A stretch of DNA of 64,000 nucleotides, taken from positions 40,253 through 104,252 of the forward strand of contig CALDPX010000056.1 of the NCBI GenBank assembly GCA_937911745.1, written 5' to 3'. The notes under the pieces were generated by a model. The model had not been told where the DNA came from. It saw nothing but the letters and a program-made list of their open reading frames with translations, and ran no database searches. This DNA comes from an uncultured Alistipes sp. Its GTDB lineage: Bacteria > Bacteroidota > Bacteroidia > Bacteroidales > Rikenellaceae. Each line of letters opens with the position of its first letter. Position 1 is the stretch's first letter. The position numbers and the translations under genes are program-made. Shown here piece by piece: positions 42,312 through 51,871 of this stretch.

Positions 42312-43898
42312 ATGAACAACATTGGAAATTACGATGTAATAGTCATAGGCGGTGGAGCCACAGGAGCAGGCACCGCTCGCGACTGTGCACTTCGAGGCTT
42401 AAAAGTGCTGCTTGTTGAGCGCAATGATTTTGCAACCGGCGCAACCGGACGCAACCATGGTTTGTTGCATAGTGGTGCACGCTATGCCGTAACCGATATT
42501 GAGTCTGCCACAGAGTGCATCACCGAGAATAAAATTTTACGCTCGGTGGCAGCCGACTGCATAGAGGATACCCAAGGTCTATTCATCACCCTACCCGAAG
42601 ATGACCTTAACTATCAAGAGAGATTTATTGACTCCTGCATACAGGCAGGAATATCGGCACAAGCTATATCCCCCGAAGAGGCTCTAAGGATGGAACCATC
42701 GGTCAATCCGTCACTCATTGGAGCCGTAAAGGTTCCCGATGGGACCATTGACCCCTTTCGACTTGTATCTGCAAACATCCTTGACGCACGCCTCCATGGT
42801 GCGAAAATTCTCACCTACCACAAAGTGGTCGATTTCGTAAGGAGTGGCAGTAGGATTGAGGGTGTGGTACTACAAGATATCCTCTCGGGCAATCGATATG
42901 CAGCATACGCCCCCGTAACCGTCAATGCTGCCGGTATTTGGGGGCACCTCATCGCTCGCGAGGCGGGCGTTGAGATTGGTATGTTGCCTGCCAAGGGCTC
43001 CCTATTGGTCTTTGGTCACAGAGTCAATAATGTGGTCATAAATCGCTGCCGCAAACCTGCTGATGCAGATATTCTGGTACCATACGACACAGTTTGCCTT
43101 ATTGGCACTACGTCGGACAAAATTCCATTTGAAGATATTGACAAAAACGAGGTGACAACCGATGATGTGGATTTATTGTTGAGCGAGGGCGCTAAATTGG
43201 CACCCGCACTCGCCAACACCCGAATACTAAGGGCTTATTCGGGTGTGCGTCCGCTGGTTACGGACAATATTGACCACTCGGGTAGGAGCGCCTCACACAG
43301 CATAGCCTGCCTCGACCATGCCACAAGGGATGGCTTGGAGGGTTTCGTCACCATAGCAGGAGGTAAACTCACAACCTACCGACTGATGGCAGAGTGTATT
43401 ACGGATATGATCTGCCGCAAGTTGGGTAAGAGCCTGCTTTGTTCGACTGCGACCTCTCCACTCCCCTCTACAAAGGCAGACAAAAACAATGGTTCCTTGC
43501 GCACCAAAGACAAAGTGTTTATCTCGAAAAGCAAAAACAATAGTGCGCTTGTATGTGAATGTAAGCGAGTGTCGGTCGAGGATGTAAAATATGCCATCAA
43601 TAACCTCTGCGCCACCAATTTGGTCGATCTAAGACGCCGCACACGCCTTGGCATGGGTGGTTGCCAGAGCCACTTCTGTGCTGTGCGTGCCGCGGGAGTA
43701 TTGACCGACAATCGCACAACAACTCCCCAAGAGTCACTCTCTGATGTTGCCTCGTTTGTGAACGAGCGTTGGCAGGGAGTGCGCCCCATTGCTTGGGGTA
43801 ATTCGCTCGCGGGTGCACAATTCACACGCTGGTTCTATGAGGGAGTTTGCGGACTGTCGGAAGTTGCAGAGACAAAACAACAAGAGGAGAAGATATGA
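42312..43898 (+). CDS. glpA: Anaerobic glycerol-3-phosphate dehydrogenase, large subunit
   Basis: 528 residues from the ATG at 42312. The FAD motif VIVIGGGATGAGTARDCALRGLKVLLVE opens the protein, followed by a GHNHGLLHSGARY-like segment (GRNHGLLHSGARY). The C-terminal BFD-like [2Fe-2S] domain carries CECKRVSVEDV and GMGGCQSHFC. GlpA oxidises glycerol-3-phosphate to dihydroxyacetone phosphate at the membrane with GlpB and normally GlpC. It overlaps glpB in an ATGA. Confidence 0.92.
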   Translation: MNNIGNYDVIVIGGGATGAGTARDCALRGLKVLLVERNDFATGATGRNHGLLHSGARYAVTDIESATECITENKILRSVAADCIEDTQGLFITLPEDDLNYQERFIDSCIQAGISAQAISPEEALRMEPSVNPSLIGAVKVPDGTIDPFRLVSANILDARLHGAKILTYHKVVDFVRSGSRIEGVVLQDILSGNRYAAYAPVTVNAAGIWGHLIAREAGVEIGMLPAKGSLLVFGHRVNNVVINRCRKPADADILVPYDTVCLIGTTSDKIPFEDIDKNEVTTDDVDLLLSEGAKLAPALANTRILRAYSGVRPLVTDNIDHSGRSASHSIACLDHATRDGLEGFVTIAGGKLTTYRLMAECITDMICRKLGKSLLCSTATSPLPSTKADKNNGSLRTKDKVFISKSKNNSALVCECKRVSVEDVKYAINNLCATNLVDLRRRTRLGMGGCQSHFCAVRAAGVLTDNRTTTPQESLSDVASFVNERWQGVRPIAWGNSLAGAQFTRWFYEGVCGLSEVAETKQQEEKI

Positions 43899-45124
43899 GA
43901 TTTGACAACATAGTTATAGGAGGCGGATTATCGGGAATGCTTGCGGGCATAACTCTTGCTTGCCGAGGCTCAAAGGTGGCACTCATCTCTTCGGGTAAGA
44001 GCGCACTCCACTTCTTCTCGGGTTCGTTGGAGTTGTGGCACGAGGGTGCTATCTCTTTGGAACGATTCCTCAGAGAGAATCCATCGCACCCATACAGCAA
44101 AATCATAGAGGAAGGCAGCATTGAACGCTACACCTCCGTTGTTAAAGATATTTTTGCTCGCATTGGCATCACTTTGCAGGGCGAAGGTAGAGAAAATCAT
44201 TGGCGAATGACTCCTCTTGGGGCTCTCAAACCCGCATGGCTTACAGCAAAAGAGTATTTCACATTCGACTACGCAGGCGAGTGTAGATATCACAACGTGG
44301 CACTTGTGGGCATAGAGGGTTATTTGGACTTCCAACCCGAATTCATTGCCGACTCGCTCAAACGAAGGGGTATCGACACTCACCGCTATACCGTAGGGTT
44401 ACCCACATCACCACAATCCGAAAGACGTGATATGCACACCCTGCAACTATCGCACGCCTTGCGCGGAGAGATACTTATAGAGTTTGCTCACAACATTGCC
44501 AATGTGATTGAGGATGAAGAGATTGTTCTTCTTCCGGCACTTTTTGAGTTGGGTGGCGACAACAACGCCATTGCCACCATAGAGTCTGTGGTGGGCAGAA
44601 GGGTTATGATGGTACCCACATTGTCGGTGTCGGCTGTGGGAGTCGGGATACATAAGTTGCTCATTGAAGAGTTCAAAAGAGTCGGAGGTGTATTTTTGGG
44701 CAATGACAATGTGGCAAAATGCTCCATAGAAAATGAATCGGTAAGATGTATCTATACCTCCAACAACCCCGAGGAAGAACTTGTGGCAGAACACTACATT
44801 CTCGCTACGGGCAGTTTCTTTGGAGGAGGCTTGGTTGCCACCAATGAAGATATCTATGAGCCTATCGCTGGTGTGGATATTGTCGCTCCCGCATTACGCA
44901 GAGAATGGTACGGAGATAACATTATTGGCGAGCAACCCTTTGAGCGTTTTGGCGTGGCTACCGACAAATCACTCCACCCACTTCTCTATGGAACACCCAT
45001 CCACAACCTCTACGCCATAGGCGGACTATTGGCAGGTGCCGATGCGGTGAAGGAGGGATGCGGTGGTGGCATTGCAGCCATGAGTGCTCTGCGAGTTGTG
45101 GATGATATTTTCAATACGCACTAA
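43895..45124 (+). CDS. glpB: Anaerobic glycerol-3-phosphate dehydrogenase, subunit B
   Basis: 409 residues from the ATG at 43895, overlapping the glpA stop by 4 bp. The FAD-binding motif IVIGGGLSGMLAGITLACRGSKVALIS is followed by ISSGKSALHFFSGSLELW, typical of GlpB. The C-terminal AIGGLLAGADAVKEGCGGGIA also fits. GlpC, the iron-sulfur membrane anchor, is not encoded downstream, where a terminator and convergent clpX follow. Confidence 0.9.
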   Translation: MRFDNIVIGGGLSGMLAGITLACRGSKVALISSGKSALHFFSGSLELWHEGAISLERFLRENPSHPYSKIIEEGSIERYTSVVKDIFARIGITLQGEGRENHWRMTPLGALKPAWLTAKEYFTFDYAGECRYHNVALVGIEGYLDFQPEFIADSLKRRGIDTHRYTVGLPTSPQSERRDMHTLQLSHALRGEILIEFAHNIANVIEDEEIVLLPALFELGGDNNAIATIESVVGRRVMMVPTLSVSAVGVGIHKLLIEEFKRVGGVFLGNDNVAKCSIENESVRCIYTSNNPEEELVAEHYILATGSFFGGGLVATNEDIYEPIAGVDIVAPALRREWYGDNIIGEQPFERFGVATDKSLHPLLYGTPIHNLYAIGGLLAGADAVKEGCGGGIAAMSALRVVDDIFNTH

Positions 45125-45182
45125 CAAGCCTTGTCAAATTGATTCGATTCGACAAATTATCAAAAAGTATACACGTCAATTA

Positions 45183-45230
45183 TGAATAAATTATAGGCGA
45201 GCCACTCTGGACTCGCCTATGATTTATTCA
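45183..45230. terminator. Bidirectional terminator between glpB and clpX
   Basis: 19-bp arms (45183-45201 with 45212-45230) with one G-T type mismatch, loop of 10. It sits between two convergent genes. Confidence 0.85.
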
Positions 45231-46529
45231 TTAACCTCGTTTCATCTTTTCCACTCGGGGCTTTGCATAATCGAGGGTTATGGTAAACTCCTTCAATCCC
45301 GAAGATGGGAGATCGAACATTGCATCCGTAACAATCGCTTCGCAGATGCTTCTAAGTCCCCTCGCTCCCAACTTAAACTCCACAGCCTTATCTACAATGA
45401 AGTCCAATACCTGCTCATCGAAACGAATCTCCACACCATCCAGCTCAAAGAGTTTGGTGTATTGTTTGATGATGGAGTTTTTGGGCTCTGTGAGAATTTG
45501 GCGCAGTATCTCCTTATCGAGAGGTTGCAGGTATGTCAGCACCGGCATACGACCAACAAGTTCGGGAATCAAGCCAAACGAGCGCAAGTCCTGAGGTGTG
45601 ATATACTGCATAATGTTCTTGCGGTCGATATGTTGTGCTGCACCCTGGTTGTAGCCCACAACTCGGGTGTTGAGCCTCTGGCTAATTTTCTTCTCTATGC
45701 CGTCAAAAGCACCACCGCAGATGAAGAGTATGTTGCTAGTATTGACCTGCACAAACTTCTGCTCGGGGTGTTTCCTGCCACCCTGAGGGGGAACATTCAC
45801 CACCGTACCCTCCAAAATTTTCAGCAGAGCCTGCTGCACGCCCTCGCCACTAACATCGCGAGTGATAGAGGGGTTATCGCTCTTGCGGGCAATTTTATCC
45901 ACCTCATCAATGAATACGATACCTCTTTCTGCCTGCTCCACATTGTAGTCTGCCACCTGCAAGAGGCGCGAGAGGATACTCTCCACATCCTCGCCAACGT
46001 AGCCTGCCTCGGTCAGCACCGTAGCATCCACAATCGTAAAGGGAACTTTCAGCAGTCGGGCAATGGTCCTCGCCAGCAGAGTTTTACCCGTACCTGTCTC
46101 GCCGACCATAATAATGTTGGACTTTTCGATTTCCACATCGTCTATGGTTGCCGACTCCGAGTTGGGCGAGTTCTTCTTGGCGACATTCTGCTTATCCTGA
46201 GCCGCAAGAAGGCGTTTGTAGTGGTTGTATACCGCCACCGAAAGCGTACGCTTAGCAGCATCTTGTCCGATGACGTACCTATCCAAAAACGCCTTTATCT
46301 CAGCGGGTTTTTTAAGGTCGCTCTTTTGGAGTGCAGGCACCGCCCCACCCTTTTTCTTCTTGGAGGCACTCTGCTCTTGCAACACCTCATAGCCACGCTC
46401 CACACACTCATCGCAGATGGTCGCTCCGTTCATACCCGAAAAGAGCATACCTACATCCATCGCGCTACGTCCGCAGAACGAGCAAGAGTCTACGCCACCG
46501 TGTCTGTGATTATCTTTGTTATTTGCCAT
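45231..46529 (-). CDS. clpX: ATP-dependent protease ATP-binding subunit ClpX
   Basis: 432 residues. The N-terminal zinc-binding domain has C16, C19, C39 and C42. The AAA+ core has Walker A GETGTGKT and Walker B IVFIDEVDKIARK, then the sensor-2 GARGLRSICEAI. ClpX unfolds substrates and feeds them to ClpP. It follows clpP on the same strand by 14 bp. Confidence 0.97.
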   Translation of the reverse strand: MANNKDNHRHGGVDSCSFCGRSAMDVGMLFSGMNGATICDECVERGYEVLQEQSASKKKKGGAVPALQKSDLKKPAEIKAFLDRYVIGQDAAKRTLSVAVYNHYKRLLAAQDKQNVAKKNSPNSESATIDDVEIEKSNIIMVGETGTGKTLLARTIARLLKVPFTIVDATVLTEAGYVGEDVESILSRLLQVADYNVEQAERGIVFIDEVDKIARKSDNPSITRDVSGEGVQQALLKILEGTVVNVPPQGGRKHPEQKFVQVNTSNILFICGGAFDGIEKKISQRLNTRVVGYNQGAAQHIDRKNIMQYITPQDLRSFGLIPELVGRMPVLTYLQPLDKEILRQILTEPKNSIIKQYTKLFELDGVEIRFDEQVLDFIVDKAVEFKLGARGLRSICEAIVTDAMFDLPSSGLKEFTITLDYAKPRVEKMKRG

Positions 46530-46543
46530 TTTTTAAGAAAAGT

Positions 46544-47215
46544 CTATTTGTGTTTGCGTCCAACAAGCACCTCGTCAATCAAGCCGTAAGCCTTAGCCTC
46601 CTCGGCACGCATCCAATAGTCACGGTCGGCATCGAGCTCTATCTTATCGAAAGGCTGACCCGAGTGATGAGCGAGAATTTCGTAGAGTTCTTGTTTGTAT
46701 TTGAGGATTTCGCGTGCGGTAATCTCGATGTCCGAAGCCTGTCCCTGCACTCCACCCAGAGGCTGATGAATCATCACGCGCGAGTGGGGCAATGCCGAAC
46801 GCTTGCCCTTAGTACCTGCCGTAAGCAGCACAGCACCCATACTTGCAGCCATACCCGTACAGATGGTCGCAACATCGGGCGCAACAAGTTGCATAGTGTC
46901 GTAGATGCCCAAGCCCGCCGACACACTACCACCGGGCGAGTTGATATAAATCTGGATATCGCGCTCTGCATCGGCAGTTTCGAGGAAGAGGAGTTGTGCT
47001 TGGATGATGTTTGCCACATCGTCATTAATGGGGGCTCCGAGGAAGATGATGCGGTCCATCATAAGGCGAGAGAAGACATCCATCTGCGCCACATTCAGGT
47101 TGCGCTCCTCAATAACGGTTGGCGACACATAGCCATCCAACAACTGACCATAACGGTGCAGGTTGAGCGAAGAGATACCCTGCGAGAGGGCAAATTTCTG
47201 GAATTCGTTTTTCAT
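46544..47215 (-). CDS. clpP: ATP-dependent Clp protease proteolytic subunit
   Basis: 223 residues. Catalytic Ser125 in GMAASMGAVLL and His150 in MIHQPLGG are visible; the usual aspartate lies further on, toward ALIDEVLVG. It forms the barrel protease with ClpX, whose gene follows. The N-terminal extension of about 25 residues is longer than in E. coli but common in Bacteroidales. Confidence 0.96.
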   Translation of the reverse strand: MKNEFQKFALSQGISSLNLHRYGQLLDGYVSPTVIEERNLNVAQMDVFSRLMMDRIIFLGAPINDDVANIIQAQLLFLETADAERDIQIYINSPGGSVSAGLGIYDTMQLVAPDVATICTGMAASMGAVLLTAGTKGKRSALPHSRVMIHQPLGGVQGQASDIEITAREILKYKQELYEILAHHSGQPFDKIELDADRDYWMRAEEAKAYGLIDEVLVGRKHK

Positions 47216-47278
47216 ATTATCTTGTGCTACTTTTACTATTCTCTACAAAGGTTGCACCATACAACTGCAATCACATCA

Positions 47279-47286
47279 CAAAGATA
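47279..47286 (-). promoter_or_regulatory. -7 box for clpP
   Basis: TATCTTTG on the minus strand, 64 bp before the clpP start. No TTG at the expected -33 position, but it suggests that clpPX are not wholly dependent on read-through from tig. Confidence 0.45.
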
Positions 47287-47509
47287 GTTAAAAGTTCATA
47301 GTTGAGAATTAAGAGTTGTTATATGCCCTGCAAAAAATGCGAAGCATCGAGCGAGTTTTGGGCACACCAAAAAACTCCCTCCGAGTTTACTCGGCGCAAA
47401 TGAGGCATCTGAGAGATGCTTTCGTGCTGGGAGTTCTCATCTATGACTCAAAAAGCCAAATAACGGAGGTGTTTTTGTGCCAAAAGAGGAGTGGACTCCA
47501 TCCGAACAA

Positions 47510-47740
47510 CGCAAAAAGCAAAAGAGAAGAGGAATTTCAAGGCTTGCGAAGAAGGCGGCTCCACAGTCAACGCAAAAAGCAAAAGAATGGAGGGATTTTT
47601 GTGCCAAACGAGAGAGCGAGTCCGCACAACGCAAAAAGCAAAAGAACGGAGGAATTTTTGTGCCAAAAGAGGGAGCGAGTCCGCAGTTTACTGAACGTAA
47701 ATGAGGAACTCGCTCTCTGAATTTTGGTGCAAAAATCACC
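47510..47740 (-). repeat. Dispersed double-hairpin element, copy D, with tandem 5' modules
   Basis: The cgcaaaaagcaaaaga module recurs three times (about 47510, 47571, 47631), each followed by a ggaggaatttttgtgcc-like stretch. After the last comes stem 1 gagcgagt (47673-47680) with actcgctc (47708-47715), then GGTG-caaaaat-CACC. It lies directly behind the tig stop codon. The 527-bp gap between tig and clpP holds only this and weaker repeats; the long frames through it are not genes. Confidence 0.82.
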
Positions 47741-47742
47741 CG

Positions 47743-49074
47743 TTATTTTGCTTTTTTGGCGAGGATTTTGTTCAACTCAGCAATAGTCACACTCTTGTTC
47801 GACACCTTCACGAGAGGAGTTACAGCCTCGATAACCTTAGCCTCATATACCTTCTCGATGAGTTTGTTGGACTCCTCCTTGTTGGAGAGAATCTGCTGTG
47901 CGTAGTTGGCGAGCATCTCGTCAGCCACGTTCATCATACCATACTGTGCGAACTGTGCAGCAGCGTATGCCTTAGCCTCAGCCTCCATATCCTCGGGTTT
48001 AACCTCTACGCCGAGCTTCTTGGCGAAGAATTTGAGGATTGCAGTCCAGCGCATCATATCTGCAAAGGGAGCAAAGTCCTTCTCAATCTCCTCCATGGTG
48101 AACTTACCCTCGTTGATGGCGAGCAACCAGCGTTTCAGGAAGTCCTCGGGAAGTGTGAGGGCTGCTTTCTCCAAGAGGTACTCGCGGAGAGTCTGGGTGA
48201 AGACATAGTCGCTCTCCTTTTTGAGCTCAGCCTCAATCTTCTTGTCGATCATCTTCTCGAACTCCTCGGCGCTCTTAACATCGCCTGCGGGGAATGCCAT
48301 CTTGAAGAACTCCTCGTTCAGTTCGGGGTCTGCATATTTGCGGATTTTGGTGATGGTGAGGTTGAACTCGGGGTTGATATCTTTGAGTTCGTTCTCCTTC
48401 AAGCCAAGTACCGAAGCCCTCTGCTGCTCGCTCTTGTAGAGTTCGTTTACGTTCACAATCATTTGGTCGCCAACCTTCTTGCCGATGTAGGGTTTGCGCT
48501 CCTCGTCGGTCATACTGATAAGACCAACATAAGCATCCTCGGTCTTAATCTCGCCGTTGTCGAGAGTGCACATCACAGCCTCGTCTTTCTCCACAACGTC
48601 CACGTCTACGAGTTTGCCGTAGGTGCGGAGGAATTGGCTACGGTAGCCCTCGCGCATCTCCTCGTCTACTTTGATTTTGTAGCGGGTAACCTTGTCTTTC
48701 TCGGTAAGTTCGAGGTCCACAACGGGAGCCAAGCCTACCTCGAAGATGAACTCGTGGTCGGTGTTGTTGTCGAAGTCGAAAGCACCCTGCTCGTCGCTGG
48801 GCATAACGTCGCCCATATAGTCGATACCCTCTTTCTCGATGTATGCGAAGCAGTTGTCGGAAGCCATCTTATAGGCGGTCTCGGCAACTACACCTTTGCG
48901 GTACATCTTGTTGATGATGCCCATAGGTACCATACCGGGGCGGAAGCCGGGGATGTTAGCTTTGCGTTTGTACTCACGGAGTTTTTTGTCCACCTCTGCT
49001 GCGTAGTCAGCCTCCGAGACGGTGATTTTGATAATCGCGGTTTGGTTTTCGCGAGCCTCTTTAATGATGTTCAT
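47743..49074 (-). CDS. tig: Trigger factor
   Basis: 443 residues from the ATG at 49074; an extension to 49155 crosses the promoter. The ribosome-binding signature is GFRPGMVPMGII (about residues 42-53, in place of the usual GFRxGKxP). The PPIase-like middle domain is divergent and the long helical C-terminal arms follow. It chaperones nascent chains at the ribosome exit. The order tig-clpP-clpX is the standard one. Confidence 0.9.
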   Translation of the reverse strand: MNIIKEARENQTAIIKITVSEADYAAEVDKKLREYKRKANIPGFRPGMVPMGIINKMYRKGVVAETAYKMASDNCFAYIEKEGIDYMGDVMPSDEQGAFDFDNNTDHEFIFEVGLAPVVDLELTEKDKVTRYKIKVDEEMREGYRSQFLRTYGKLVDVDVVEKDEAVMCTLDNGEIKTEDAYVGLISMTDEERKPYIGKKVGDQMIVNVNELYKSEQQRASVLGLKENELKDINPEFNLTITKIRKYADPELNEEFFKMAFPAGDVKSAEEFEKMIDKKIEAELKKESDYVFTQTLREYLLEKAALTLPEDFLKRWLLAINEGKFTMEEIEKDFAPFADMMRWTAILKFFAKKLGVEVKPEDMEAEAKAYAAAQFAQYGMMNVADEMLANYAQQILSNKEESNKLIEKVYEAKVIEAVTPLVKVSNKSVTIAELNKILAKKAK

Positions 49075-49132
49075 AGCGTATTTATGTGTTTTTGTTTTGA
49101 TTATCTTCTCTTTACGCACATTTTGTGGAGTG

Positions 49133-49162
49133 CAAAGGTAATCATTTTCCGTCAAATATCAA
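49133..49162 (-). promoter_or_regulatory. Promoter for tig
   Basis: Minus strand: TTG (49162-49160), 19 bp, TACCTTTG (49140-49133). Confidence 0.75.
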
Positions 49163-49254
49163 TCTCCCGGCAAAAAATAACGTCAGTTTCGCACATTTCG
49201 ACGAGTAATGTCTATACACTCTGCCAACCAGAGGGTAGGACTGGGCGCAAAAAG

Positions 49255-49284
49255 GAGGCGCAACCCACAAAAAGGTTGCGCCTC
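49255..49284 (-). terminator. Terminator of the SusCD-lipoprotein unit
   Basis: Stem GAGGCGCAACC with GGTTGCGCCTC, loop of 8, followed on the minus strand by CTTTTTG. Confidence 0.85.
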
Positions 49285-49322
49285 GCAATTGTCAAATGAG
49301 TATTTCTACTCTTTTGAGAGAA

Positions 49323-50279
49323 CTACTTTTTGGTCATAACAATTCCCGTAAAAGGTGCCTCCATTGTGGTTATACGACCAGCATACTCCACAGGATTCAT
49401 CGACTCGTCGCAAGAATAAGCTGCAAAGATAAAACCAACATCTTCGGGGAAAGTCAAAGTACCTGCATCAACATCAAATGTAATGATGATATAATCATCT
49501 GCAAAAACTTTCTCTTCCCAGTTCGTATAGAACGAAGTATACCAAACAAGAGTACCATCTTGAGTTGCGTAGGCAATGGGCTCATAAGGATATGCAACCA
49601 TACATTCGTTCACATCATCAAAATAGGTATACAAGTACATACCAGCGGCAACAGCAGGAATTTCAATAGCGAAACACTGGTAATCACCATCCCAAACAAC
49701 AGAAGCATTGGTAGCACTAGAAAGTTCGTTGCAAGTCAATGCATAATTACCACACATTCTATCGCGAATTCCCTTAGCAAGAACTACCTTGCACTGATTC
49801 TGTTCGCCAATAGTTGTAGTTGCCGACTCAATCTCGAAGGTGAAATTCATGGTCTCGGGCTCGTCGTTGAGAATATAGACCTCCATATAGACGGTCTTAA
49901 CCCACTTGCCGTTCTCATCCTTATACTCTTCGGGATTTTTCTCGTCGTAGTAGTCTCTGAATGCAGGGAAATTAACATCAAGCGACGTCACGCGATAATC
50001 GCCACTCCTGCCATCCAAGTCGGGAGTACCCTCGTTAGCATCACCGGTGGTTACGATCTTTACCTTAGCCTGAACAGAGCACGAGTTCATATCACTCTTG
50101 TTGTCGGCAACAATGGTCAAGGGTACGCGAACTACACCGGCACCAAAGCCTTCCTCTACAACAGCCTGTGCAAACTGCACGGTGGTCTTACCGGGAGTAC
50201 CACTCCCCTCGCCAGCCTCGCAAGATGCAAGACCTGCTGTGAGCAGAATAGCGGCTGCAATATATTTAATGTATTTCAT
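49323..50279 (-). CDS. SusCD-associated surface lipoprotein
   Basis: 318 residues. The signal peptide KYIKYIAAAILLTAGLASC has a lipobox. The first 100 residues look like a Calx-beta-type domain (TTVQFAQAVVEEGFGAGVVRVPLTI). The remainder has no recognisable fold (AFRDYYDEKNPEEYKDENGK, ending MEAPFTGIVMTKK). Position as the third gene after SusC and SusD suggests a SusE/F-like surface glycan- or peptide-binding protein. No hydrolase is present in the cluster, so the ligand is unknown. Confidence 0.78.
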   Translation of the reverse strand: MKYIKYIAAAILLTAGLASCEAGEGSGTPGKTTVQFAQAVVEEGFGAGVVRVPLTIVADNKSDMNSCSVQAKVKIVTTGDANEGTPDLDGRSGDYRVTSLDVNFPAFRDYYDEKNPEEYKDENGKWVKTVYMEVYILNDEPETMNFTFEIESATTTIGEQNQCKVVLAKGIRDRMCGNYALTCNELSSATNASVVWDGDYQCFAIEIPAVAAGMYLYTYFDDVNECMVAYPYEPIAYATQDGTLVWYTSFYTNWEEKVFADDYIIITFDVDAGTLTFPEDVGFIFAAYSCDESMNPVEYAGRITTMEAPFTGIVMTKK

Positions 50280-50315
50280 ACACTTAATCTCTTTTAGTTG
50301 TTAATACCTATTTTA

Positions 50316-51848
50316 TTAATAACCGAGGTTCTGCTGACCCTTGATTTGAGGATTGATATCCATCTCTTTCTTAGGAATGGGCCATACGCAACGGGAATCA
50401 GTAATGTCCTTTACAAGACCATCATAACCCGTGTTCGATTTGGTCATATCAGGATTCTGAGACGCACCACGAACCACCTTGCCATCTACGCCACCCCAAC
50501 GTTTGAGGTTAATCATACGGAAGCCTTCACCACAGAATTCACGAGTCCACTCTTTCTTAATTTCATCAATAAGTTGTCGTGTTGTGAAACTCTCTGCTGT
50601 GTAGCCCTCAATACGTGCCTCACGCAAGGTGTTCAAAGCGTCGGATGCGGCACTCAGGTAAGCATCACCCTGCATAGCAGCTGCCTCAGCCAAAGTGAGG
50701 TACATCTCCGAGATACGAATCTTACCCGCATTGATGTAATTCAACTGATTAGCAGCAGTACGGAAAGCCTCGTTACCTACAAATTTCCACATCAGTTCCA
50801 AATCATCGGTACCTGCACCTTCAACAGTGATAGTCTTGGTTTGGAAGAAGATAGGATAACGCATATCGTTCTCCGCATCATAGAGGTCCAAGAGTGTCTG
50901 CGAAGGAATGTACTGAGGATCAGGAGTTGAACCATCGCGCTTCTCGTTGTCGTAAATATAGAGCGAACCCGTACTACCAGGCTTATCGTTCTGCGAACCT
51001 GCAACTACAAAGAGCAACTCGCTCGATTGGTCCATATTGAAAAGACTCTGCAACTCAGCAGCGTCATCTGCCAACGAATAGGTATTAGTCCTAATAACCT
51101 CATCAGCATTCTTCATAGCATTTGGCCAATCCTTCATATTGAGTTGAACGCGAGCAAGAAGAGCCTTAACAACATCCTTGGTGTAGTAATTCGAATTTGC
51201 CCTACCGGTAGTAGTGATATCAAGAGCCTTGTTGAGGTCATCAATAATCAACTGATAAGTGTCGGCAAGGCTGCTACGACCGGGATATTTGGTAACATCC
51301 GAAGTGGGATTGTAAACAGTCTGCAAAGGAAGACCAAGAGTCTCCGAAGCAGTCGCAGGGTCGTAAGCCACACAGAACTTAGTTACCAAATCCCAATAGA
51401 GCAAAGCACGAGTAACATGTGCCTCTGCATTGTAATTGCTGAGCAACGCAATCTCTTCTTCCGAGAAACCAGCCTCTTTATCTGCCAAAAGTTGCTCATA
51501 AGCACCAATAGCATAGTTTACGCTGGCAATACCACTGTAATCTCCATACCACAAAGACTCAACGTCAGTGTCATTGGCATTCATCGACCACGAGTGGAAA
51601 GTACCATAGGTATTTCCCATGTCTGCCATAGCATTGAACAAATCGGCACGCAATTCCTCAATATCAACACGACCACCTGCAAAGATTGATTTGGTGGGAG
51701 TATAAAGACTCACGCGCAACTGCTCTGCGTCAGACATTGTTTTCACACCCTCCGACTCCAAAATCGAGCCATGAGGAAACTTGTCCATATTGCACGATAC
51801 GAAAAGAGTCGTAAGTGCACTAACTGCAATAAAAATTATCTTTTTCAT
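50316..51848 (-). CDS. RagB/SusD family nutrient-uptake lipoprotein
   Basis: 510 residues from the ATG at 51848 (two codons longer if the ATG at 51854 is used). The lipobox is LTTLFVSC. The SusD fold is visible in the N-terminal tetratricopeptide-like helices (SLADTYQLIIDDLNKALDIT) and the C-terminal IRISEMYLTLAEAAAM and LIDEIKKEWTREFCGEGFRM segments. SusD caps the SusC channel on the cell surface and captures the ligand. It pairs with the SusC gene 23 bp upstream. Confidence 0.93.
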   Translation of the reverse strand: MKKIIFIAVSALTTLFVSCNMDKFPHGSILESEGVKTMSDAEQLRVSLYTPTKSIFAGGRVDIEELRADLFNAMADMGNTYGTFHSWSMNANDTDVESLWYGDYSGIASVNYAIGAYEQLLADKEAGFSEEEIALLSNYNAEAHVTRALLYWDLVTKFCVAYDPATASETLGLPLQTVYNPTSDVTKYPGRSSLADTYQLIIDDLNKALDITTTGRANSNYYTKDVVKALLARVQLNMKDWPNAMKNADEVIRTNTYSLADDAAELQSLFNMDQSSELLFVVAGSQNDKPGSTGSLYIYDNEKRDGSTPDPQYIPSQTLLDLYDAENDMRYPIFFQTKTITVEGAGTDDLELMWKFVGNEAFRTAANQLNYINAGKIRISEMYLTLAEAAAMQGDAYLSAASDALNTLREARIEGYTAESFTTRQLIDEIKKEWTREFCGEGFRMINLKRWGGVDGKVVRGASQNPDMTKSNTGYDGLVKDITDSRCVWPIPKKEMDINPQIKGQQNLGY

Positions 51849-51871
51849 AGTCATATCTTCTTTTATGAGGT

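Noticed and set aside
47316..47720. Several frames of 60-134 codons between tig and clpP
   Set aside because: All lie in tandem modules of the dispersed element and are low-complexity, rich in KKQK or QRKK.
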